Shown here: in pieces, positions 1 to 7,162 of the stretch
Numbering within the stretch: position 1 is the stretch's first letter
Layout of the letters: every line of letters begins with the position of its first letter
Origin: JASLDZ01 sp038226305
GTDB lineage: Bacteria; Pseudomonadota; Alphaproteobacteria; Caulobacterales; Caulobacteraceae
Assembly (NCBI GenBank): GCA_038226305.1
Contig: JBBRQN010000035.1
Coordinates: forward strand, 1-7,162
Direction: 5' to 3'
Length of the DNA stretch: 7,162 nt
The notes under the pieces: model-generated
What the model was told of the DNA's origin: nothing
The model's input: only the letters and a program-made list of their open reading frames with translations
Database searches by the model: none
Made by a program: the position numbers and the translations under genes

Positions 1-39
1 CGCGCATTGTCGGTTCACGCGCCCTTCTGCGAGACCGCC

Positions 40-705
40 ATGCACACCATTGCCGTCGTGAGCCGCAAGGGCGGGGCCGGTAAGTCGACGGTGGCGCTGC
101 AGCTGGCCGTCGGGTTCTGGCGGCGGGGCTATCGCACCCTGATCGCCGACACAGATCCTCAGCGCTCCTGCCTCGACGTCCTGAAGAACCGGCGGGACGA
201 GGGGCCCACCGCGCTTCCTTCTTGCGGGTCCAAGCTCTTCGCCCTGCAGGTGGCGTCGGAGCGATCCGGGATCGACGTGATGATCATCGACACCCCCGCC
301 GCCAACGAGGAGGAGACGGCACAGGCGGTGGCGATCTGCGACCTGGCGCTCATGGTGCTGCGCCCCGCCTACATGGATCTGGCGGCCGCCGTGAACACCA
401 GCCGGGTGATCCGCCAGCTGCAGAAGCCGGGGCTCGTCGTGCTCAACCAGGCCCCCTCCGCCCGGCAGGGGGTGGAGCCTACGGGTATCCAGCGCACGCT
501 GGAGGCCCTGAAGCTCATCCGCCTGCCGATCGCCCCCACGATCCTGCGGCTGCGCGCCATCCACTCCCAGGCGATGGACCAGGGCCGCTCCGCCGAGGAG
601 GTCGATCCCGCTTCGCTCGCCGCGCAGGAGGTGGCCGACCTGTGGGCCGCGGTGGCGGAAGCTTCGACGGCGAGGGCGTCTGCCGGGGCGCTGCAGAAGG
701 GCTAG
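40..705 (+). CDS. ParA/MinD-family P-loop ATPase, orphan in this window
   Basis: The product is 221 residues, short for a chromosomal ParA and close to the small ParF/VirC1-like group. The deviant Walker A motif KGGAGKST lies at residues 10-17 with both signature lysines (K10 and K15). The DTDPQRS motif starts at residue 37, and the hydrophobic strand ending in IIDTPA is the Walker B-like segment. Proteins of this family dimerise on ATP and position DNA or protein cargo. The short N-terminus lacks the helix-turn-helix extension of plasmid ParA regulators. The ATG at 40 places the first beta strand (HTIAVV) directly at the N-terminus, as is usual; an in-frame TTG at 7 would add 11 unlikely residues. 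No strong Shine-Dalgarno is visible, only GCGAG. No parB follows: the next gene is maeB, 143 bases away. The upstream side is cut off, so a partner there cannot be excluded. The cargo is unknown. Confidence 0.85.
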   Translation: MHTIAVVSRKGGAGKSTVALQLAVGFWRRGYRTLIADTDPQRSCLDVLKNRRDEGPTALPSCGSKLFALQVASERSGIDVMIIDTPAANEEETAQAVAICDLALMVLRPAYMDLAAAVNTSRVIRQLQKPGLVVLNQAPSARQGVEPTGIQRTLEALKLIRLPIAPTILRLRAIHSQAMDQGRSAEEVDPASLAAQEVADLWAAVAEASTARASAGALQKG

Positions 706-718
706 GGGCGGCGGGTGG

Positions 719-737
719 CCTCTCCCGCGGGGAGAGG
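719..737. repeat. Perfect 8-bp inverted repeat (hairpin) between parA-like gene and maeB
   Basis: The arms CCTCTCCC (719-726) and GGGAGAGG (730-737) are exact reverse complements around a 3-base GCG loop. The hairpin starts 13 bases after the ParA stop codon. That position suits a transcription terminator or 3'-end stabiliser for the parA-like gene, but no T-run follows, so it is not a textbook intrinsic terminator. The CCTCTCC/GGAGAGG type of palindrome also resembles dispersed intergenic repeats of GC-rich proteobacteria. One copy in one window cannot show which it is. Confidence 0.6.
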
Positions 738-812
738 GTCGTCCCGCACGCCTGTCCGAAAGGCCGTGGGTCGGCGTTTTCCGCAATCAGCGCCAAAATC
801 GGATGGGGCGGG

Positions 813-841
813 TCGCCTCCGTCGTCCGCCCTCGCTAGAAC
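813..841 (+). promoter_or_regulatory. Candidate housekeeping promoter of maeB
   Basis: The sequence GCTAGAAC at 834-841 matches every defined position of the Caulobacter housekeeping -10 consensus GCTANAWC. The matching -35 (TTGACGS) is poor: TCGCCTC at 813-819, with a 14-base spacer, agrees at four of seven positions. A start of transcription 6-8 bases past this -10 would fall at about 847-849, which is the maeB start codon itself. This is a pattern match only; a leader could instead come from read-through from the parA-like gene. Confidence 0.35.
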
Positions 842-848
842 GCAGGCC

Positions 849-3130
<2,282 letters not shown>

Positions 3131-3134
<4 letters not shown>

Positions 3135-4606
3135 TCTGCGTCCGGCTTCAGGGGCGGCGGGGCCGCGAAGCCGCCGATGTGCTCCTCGATGGCCTGGGCG
3201 ACGGACAGGGTGCGGGAGTCGCCCCCCGCCGGGCCGATGATCTGCACCCCCACGGGCAGCTTCTCGGCACAGATGCCGATGGGCACGGTGGTGGCGGGCA
3301 GGCCCAGGGCGGTCGCCAGCGCGATCCACTGGGTCATGGCGCCGTAGGGAATGCGGGCGCCGTCGCTCATGCGCAGGCTGCGTCGCTCATAGGGGCGCAG
3401 GTCGTGCGGGAAGGCGGCCACCGGAGCGACCGGAGCCACGATCACGTCGTGCAGGGCGAACACCCCGCCTACCGCTTCACGCATCACGGCCCGAGAGTTG
3501 TCGGCCTCCAGCCACTCGGCGTGGCTGGTGGTGCAGGCCAGGACGGTCGAGGCCCACGGGGGTGTCATGCCGAGGCTCGAGAGCGCCTTGGCCCACCCGC
3601 GCAGTCGCCGGGTTCGCGCGCGCTGCCGGGGCGGAAAGTCTGTCGCCGCCACCGACATGAGGAGCGTCTGGTACACGTCGAGAAGCTCGCCCACGTGCAG
3701 GGGGGCCTGCAGCGGCGTCACGTGCGCGCCCTCCGCGGCCAGGGCCGAGGCGAAGCCCAGCACCCGGGCACGCACTTGCGGATCGAGGTGGAAGGCGGGC
3801 TCGTCGATCCACAGGCCGACCTTCAGCCCCACCAGGTTGGCGGACGGGGCATGCGCCGCGATGGGCGCCTGAGACAGGATCGCCAGCAGCATCCGCAGGT
3901 CTCGCGCCGACCTGGCCATCGGCCCGATGACGTTCAGGTCTCGCTCCGCCACCCAGCCGGGCTGGGGCGGCACATGCCCCCGCTGCGAAACGAGGCCGAA
4001 GGTGGGCTTGTGGCTGAACACTCCGCAGAAGGCGGCGGGCACGCGCAAGCTCCCGCCGATGTCCGATCCGATCTCCAGGGGCGTGATCCCCGCCGCCAGG
4101 GCCGCGGCGGCACCGCCTGACGAGCCACCGGGGGTGCGGGTCAGATCCCACGGGTTGTTGGTGGTGCCGTAGTCGCGGTTGGAGGTCTGCCAGTCGGCGG
4201 CCATCACGGGCACGTTGGTCTTGCCCCAGACGTTGGCCCCGGCGGTGCGCACCCGCCCCACAACGTCGGCGTCTCCGGCCGGCCGTGTGCTGAGCGATTT
4301 CAACCCGGCGGAGGCGGGCAGGCCATCCACGTCGAAGGTGTCTTTCACCGTCATGGGCAGACCTTCGAGGGCGGCGAGCTCGCGGATGTCGCCCCCCGCC
4401 GCCACGAAGGCGGTGCGGCGCTCGTCGAAGCCCTGGGCGCGGGTGCGGGCGCCCTGGGTGTCGAGGCGGATGACGGCGTTCAGGTCGGCGCGGCTGCGGG
4501 CGCGCGACATGTGCGCTTCCAGGAGTTCCAGCGCCCCGATGCGCCCGGCATGCAGCAGCTGCAGCTGGGCGGTCGCGTCGAGCATCAGGGGATCGCGCGA
4601 GGGCAA
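3131..4606 (-). CDS. Amidase-signature family hydrolase
   Basis: The enzyme (491 residues from the chosen start, normal for the family) hydrolyses a C-N amide bond; the substrate is unknown. The Ser-cisSer-Lys triad is complete: K88 in LPMTVKDTF, S162 in PGGSSGG, and the nucleophile S186 in SDIGGSLRVPA. The spacing of 24 between the serines equals that in FAAH and malonamidase E2. The C-terminal LPVGVQIIGP segment is also typical. There is no signal peptide, so it is probably cytoplasmic. It is not clearly GatA: no gatB or gatC is near, and this group includes many catabolic amidases. The start is TTG at 4606, because GGAGG lies 5 bases upstream and the resulting N-terminus, DPLMLDATAQ, resembles relatives. 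The ATG at 4585 is the alternative (484 residues) but has no ribosome site. It is convergent with maeB (overlapping stops) and divergent from the beta-propeller gene. Confidence 0.93.
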
Positions 4607-4611
4607 GGCTT

Positions 4612-4616
4612 CCTCC
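4612..4616 (-). promoter_or_regulatory. Shine-Dalgarno that selects a TTG start for the amidase
   Basis: On the minus strand GGAGG is followed by AAGCC and then TTG (4606-4604). The next in-frame ATG, at 4585, is 26 bases from this site, too far for it to serve. No comparable purine run precedes that ATG. Confidence 0.6.
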
Positions 4617-4663
4617 GGCCGGGAGCTTGCCGCAGGATCGGTGCGTTGGCTGAAGACGGCCTT

Positions 4664-4670
4664 AAGGAGG
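4664..4670 (+). promoter_or_regulatory. Strong Shine-Dalgarno of the beta-propeller dehydrogenase gene
   Basis: AAGGAGG, an almost perfect anti-16S match, stands 7 bases before the ATG at 4678. It is the best ribosome site in the window and fixes this start, just ahead of a signal peptide. It suggests efficient translation compared with maeB, which has none. Confidence 0.85.
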
Positions 4671-4677
4671 TTGGCTG

Positions 4678-6030
4678 ATGAACGGGCGCGGTTTCCTTTT
4701 CGGCGTGGCGATTTGCGGCGCGCTGGCGACGGCGCTTCCGGCTGCATCCGCCACCGCTCCGGGCAAGGACAAGGAGTACCGGCTCGACGGCTCCACCTGC
4801 GCAGGCCTCCCCCGCGCCCCCATCGGCACCGCCCCCGGCATGTGCGCCGGGATCGTGGCAGCGCCCGAGCCCGACCACTTCCGCCAACGGGGCCTGCGCA
4901 TGCCCCGCTCGCTCCTGCCGATCGACGCGGCCGGTCGCGACTGGCTGGTGACCGATCTCGGCGACTGGCGCCCCGGCCGCGGCGTGATCTGGCGGCTGCG
5001 CTGGGCGCCCGGGCAGGCGACGCAGCTCACCCGGCTCGTGGATCACCTGTCGATGCCGCACACGGTGGCCATGGGGCCGGACGGGCGGATCTACGTCGGC
5101 GAAATGAGCCGGATCATTCGCTTCGATCCCGATGCCGCCGACCCTGCGAAGACTGTCGAGCCCATGGTCGAAGGCCTGCCGAACAACCAGCTGCACGATA
5201 ACCGCCACCCCCTGTCGGCCTTCGTCTTCCTTCCCGATGGGGCGATGATCGTGGACGTGGGGGCCGCTTCGGATGCCTGCGCCGAGCCCGACCACCGATC
5301 GCCGGACGGGCGCTGCGTAGAGCTCTCCGGCCCCGACCCACGGGCGGGCCTGCGCCGCTACGCCTACCTCGGCGGTGGCAAGTGGGACGCGAAGTTCACC
5401 GTCTACGCCTCAGGCCTTCGCAACTCCGTCGCGCTGGGGGTGGCCTCTTCCGGTGCGGTGCTACAGGGCGAGAACTCCATCGACATCGACGACCCGCTGA
5501 GCCCCCATGACGAGATCAACCTCATACGGCCCGGCGGCTTCTACGGCTGGCCCTACTGCATGGACGGGGGCGTCACCACGCCCGCCTTTGCAGCCGCCCC
5601 GCCAATGGACTGCAAGGGACCGGCGGCGATCAAGCCCCTGATCCTCCTGCCGCCGCACACCGCGCCCATCGCGATGGCCTGGTATCGAGGCCCTATGTTC
5701 CCCGCTCTCGACGGCAAGCTTCTGATGACGTGGCGCGGCTACCGCTCCCCCGGCGCGCGGGTGGTGGCGTTCGATACGGGGTCGGACGGCCTGCCGGTGC
5801 GGAAGGCGCGCGCGCGATATGACGCCTATGTGCCCGGCGGCGGGCTCACGCGGGTGGCTTACGGCGTGTCGCCGGCAGCCGAACCGCAGGTGCTCACCAC
5901 GCGCTGGGACAAGGTGCTGGGCACCCGGCCCCGCGGCGCCCCGGCGGGGATGGCGGTGTCGCCCGACGGCTCGATCTGGGTCTGCGACGACAAGAACGGC
6001 GCGATCGTGCGGCTTGCCGCGGATCGGTGA
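4678..6030 (+). CDS. Exported PQQ-dependent sugar dehydrogenase, L-sorbosone dehydrogenase-like
   Basis: This 450-residue beta-propeller protein belongs to the soluble glucose/L-sorbosone dehydrogenase family, whose members use PQQ and calcium to oxidise sugars or aldoses in the periplasm. Residues 1-25 form a signal peptide with a hydrophobic core and an ASA cleavage site. H177 lies 10 residues before PDG, the same distance as catalytic H144 of Acinetobacter glucose dehydrogenase before its PD. R248-N249 in SGLRN match its R228-N229. LQGENS followed by DEINLI (from D278) and YGWP (289-292) match its cofactor region. The residue before the histidine is arginine, not aspartate. Seven cysteines remain in the mature part (41, 56, 201, 213, 294, 312, 436); the first six could form three disulfides. 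The C-terminal AVSPDGSIWVCDD is a further propeller blade. The substrate, and whether PQQ is really bound, are not shown. No pqq genes or cytochrome partner are in the window. Confidence 0.88.
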   Translation: MNGRGFLFGVAICGALATALPAASATAPGKDKEYRLDGSTCAGLPRAPIGTAPGMCAGIVAAPEPDHFRQRGLRMPRSLLPIDAAGRDWLVTDLGDWRPGRGVIWRLRWAPGQATQLTRLVDHLSMPHTVAMGPDGRIYVGEMSRIIRFDPDAADPAKTVEPMVEGLPNNQLHDNRHPLSAFVFLPDGAMIVDVGAASDACAEPDHRSPDGRCVELSGPDPRAGLRRYAYLGGGKWDAKFTVYASGLRNSVALGVASSGAVLQGENSIDIDDPLSPHDEINLIRPGGFYGWPYCMDGGVTTPAFAAAPPMDCKGPAAIKPLILLPPHTAPIAMAWYRGPMFPALDGKLLMTWRGYRSPGARVVAFDTGSDGLPVRKARARYDAYVPGGGLTRVAYGVSPAAEPQVLTTRWDKVLGTRPRGAPAGMAVSPDGSIWVCDDKNGAIVRLAADR

Positions 6031-6039
6031 GAAGGAGCC

Positions 6040-6294
6040 TCAGCCCTCGTCGCGCAGGTAGGGCTCGACGGGGCCCTGCAGCTTCACGGTGAGCGCGTCG
6101 CCCTTGCGGTCCACGCGGTTGCCCACCGTCAGCCGCACCCAGCCTTCGGAGACGCAGTATTCGTCCACGTTGGTCTTGTCCTCGCCCTTGAAGCGGATGC
6201 CCACGCCGCGGGTCAGAAGGTCGGCGTCGTAATAGGGGCTCTTCGGATTGACCGAGAGGCGGTCAGGCAGGGGGGCGGTGGGGGTGTCGCTCAT
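6040..6294 (-). CDS. DUF3297 family protein
   Basis: This small soluble protein (84 residues) closely follows the DUF3297 pattern: DRLSVNPKSPYYD near the N-terminus, then GVGIRFKGEDKTNVDEYC, SEGWVRL, VDRKG and a C-terminal VEPYLRD. The function of the family is unknown. Homologues are sometimes labelled glutathione peroxidase, but nothing here supports that: there is no selenocysteine or peroxidase motif, and only one cysteine (in DEYC). The start is the ATG at 6294, with only a weak AGAAG purine run 9 bases upstream. On the minus strand TTAGAAG overlaps that run and could equally be part of a -10 element. The gene is divergent from the hydroxyacid dehydrogenase across 56 bases and convergent with the beta-propeller gene across 9 bases. 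Confidence 0.9.
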   Translation of the reverse strand: MSDTPTAPLPDRLSVNPKSPYYDADLLTRGVGIRFKGEDKTNVDEYCVSEGWVRLTVGNRVDRKGDALTVKLQGPVEPYLRDEG

Positions 6295-6318
6295 GGGTTG
6301 GAGCTTCTAAGGCAGGCG

Positions 6319-6330
6319 GCGGCGCGCCGC
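6319..6330. repeat. 12-bp perfect palindrome in a divergent spacer
   Basis: GCGGCGCGCCGC equals its own reverse complement and lies near the middle of the 56-base region between the DUF3297 gene and the hydroxyacid dehydrogenase gene. It could be an operator for both, but in such GC-rich DNA short GC palindromes arise easily. Confidence 0.35.
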
Positions 6331-6337
6331 AAAGGCC

Positions 6338-6344
6338 GGGAGAG
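6338..6344 (+). promoter_or_regulatory. Shine-Dalgarno of the D-2-hydroxyacid dehydrogenase gene
   Basis: GGGAGAG lies 6 bases before the ATG at 6351 (the GGAG core 8 bases before it). This supports that ATG over the in-frame ATG five codons later. Confidence 0.65.
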
Positions 6345-6350
6345 ACTCAC

Positions 6351-7162
6351 ATGGTCCAGGTGCTGATGTCGCAGAAGGCCCACGCCCGGGTGCGCGACCG
6401 CCTGCCGGACGGCGTGACCGTGGCCACCGTCTCCACCGAGGGCGTGATCGACCCGCCCGACGCCTCGCCCAAAGCGTTCTGGTTCAGCCTCGACCTCTAC
6501 GCCGACGGGGGCGCACCGGCGTTCTTTGGCGCGCTTCTGAAGGGCGAGGGGGGCGAGTGGATGCAGAGCTTCTCCGCTGGGCTCGACAGCCCCGCCTTCC
6601 GGATGGTGATGCAGAAGGGCCTGCGGATCACCAAGAGCGACGCCCAGGCCCCCGCCATCGCCGAATACGTCCTGGCCCACGCCCTCTCGCTGCTGCACCC
6701 CATCGGCGAGCACCGGAAGGCTCAAGGGGAGCGCGACTGGCGGCGCATCCCTTTCCGCGAGGTGGCGGATACGCACTGGCTCTTGGTCGGCTTCGGCAAC
6801 ATCGGGCGCGAAGTGGCGGCGCGGCTGAAGCCGTTCGGCGCGAAGGTGACGGCGGTGCGGCGGCGTGCGGGCGACGACCCGCTGGTCGACGCCGTGATCG
6901 CCGCGGACGGCCTGCCAGCCGTCCTGCCGGACGTGGACGTGGTGGTGCTGGCCCCCGCCCTCACCGACGAGACCAGGGACATGATCGACGAGGCCTTCCT
7001 GAGTTCGCTGAAGCCCGGCGCGATCCTGATCAACGTGGGTCGCGGCGAGCTTGTGGTGGACGAGGCCCTGAAGGCGGCGCTGGATGACGGGCGCTTGGCT
7101 TTCGCCGTGCTCGACGTGTTCCGTACCGAGCCCCTGCCGGGAGACGACTGGCGCTGGAGCCA
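6351..7162 (+). CDS. D-2-hydroxyacid dehydrogenase, 3' end cut by window
   Basis: The first 270 codons are present, without a stop. The family reduces 2-oxo acids to D-2-hydroxy acids, or the reverse, with NAD(P)H in the cytoplasm. Residues 1 to about 105 form the divergent substrate-binding part. The Rossmann motif GFGNIG spans residues 147-152. Catalytic R231 lies in NVGRGELV and E260 in FRTEP, 29 residues apart as in PGDH (R240 and E269); the catalytic histidine should follow just past the window. After the second strand (KVTAV) comes RRR at 170-172, where NAD-specific members carry aspartate, so NADP(H) is the likelier cofactor; this is inference. The N-terminus does not point to glycerate, lactate or phosphoglycerate as substrate, so I leave that open. 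There is no sign of a frameshift. Confidence 0.9.
   Translation, partial: MVQVLMSQKAHARVRDRLPDGVTVATVSTEGVIDPPDASPKAFWFSLDLYADGGAPAFFGALLKGEGGEWMQSFSAGLDSPAFRMVMQKGLRITKSDAQAPAIAEYVLAHALSLLHPIGEHRKAQGERDWRRIPFREVADTHWLLVGFGNIGREVAARLKPFGAKVTAVRRRAGDDPLVDAVIAADGLPAVLPDVDVVVLAPALTDETRDMIDEAFLSSLKPGAILINVGRGELVVDEALKAALDDGRLAFAVLDVFRTEPLPGDDWRWS

Noticed and set aside
222..848. A 209-codon upstream extension of the maeB frame
   Set aside because: It overlaps the parA-like gene in another frame, is rich in G, R and P, and no MaeB homologue has such an extension. The real N-terminus begins at 849.
4593..4600. Palindrome TCGCGCGA near the amidase start as a possible operator
   Set aside because: Eight GC-rich bases are expected by chance here, and they lie inside the amidase coding region if the TTG start is right.
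4607..4747. Amidase frame extended upstream to an ATG at 4747
   Set aside because: It would cover the strong ribosome site and signal-peptide codons of the divergent gene, and the added residues are basic and low in complexity.
4179..5201. A 340-codon plus-strand frame opposite the amidase and over the dehydrogenase start
   Set aside because: It crosses two real genes in the wrong frame and its translation becomes arginine-proline repeats, a GC artefact.
6028..6042. TGAG...CTCA inverted repeat as a bidirectional terminator
   Set aside because: The four-base symmetry comes from two facing TGA stops; the stem is too short and no T-run follows.
6557..7087. A 176-codon plus-strand frame within the hydroxyacid dehydrogenase
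   Set aside because: It is out of frame with a gene that shows a Rossmann motif and catalytic residues.

Overview
The window is ordinary-looking chromosome from a very GC-rich bacterium. Codons end almost always in G or C. The gene set points to an alphaproteobacterium: a hybrid malic enzyme/phosphotransacetylase, a DUF3297 protein, and a secreted sorbosone-dehydrogenase-like protein. A GCTANAWC-type -10 element ahead of maeB hints at Caulobacterales or relatives. That last step is inference, since no rRNA or marker gene is present.

Layout, left to right: (1) a small ParA-family ATPase on + (40-705); (2) a spacer of 143 bases with a perfect 8-bp hairpin and a candidate promoter; (3) maeB on + (849-3134); (4) an amidase-signature enzyme on - (3131-4606), whose stop codon overlaps that of maeB in a shared CTAG; (5) a divergent spacer, then an exported PQQ-glucose/sorbosone-dehydrogenase-like beta-propeller protein on + (4678-6030); (6) a DUF3297 protein on - (6040-6294), only 9 bases past the stop of its convergent neighbour; (7) a 56-base divergent spacer, then the first 270 codons of a D-2-hydroxyacid dehydrogenase on +, cut by the window end. 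The last gene has no stop within the window.

After the first two genes the strand flips at every gene, so most are probably transcribed alone; only parA and maeB could share a transcript. The three oxidoreductases (malate to pyruvate, a periplasmic sugar or alcohol oxidation, and 2-hydroxy/2-oxo acid interconversion) and the amidase suit general carbon and nitrogen metabolism. Nothing in their arrangement shows that they form one pathway. I saw no mobile element, tRNA, rRNA, CRISPR array or defence locus. The most checkable oddities are the possible leaderless start of maeB, the hairpin before it, the tight convergent gene ends, the TTG start of the amidase, and an orphan ParA with no ParB downstream. 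I do not see a clear undescribed system here.
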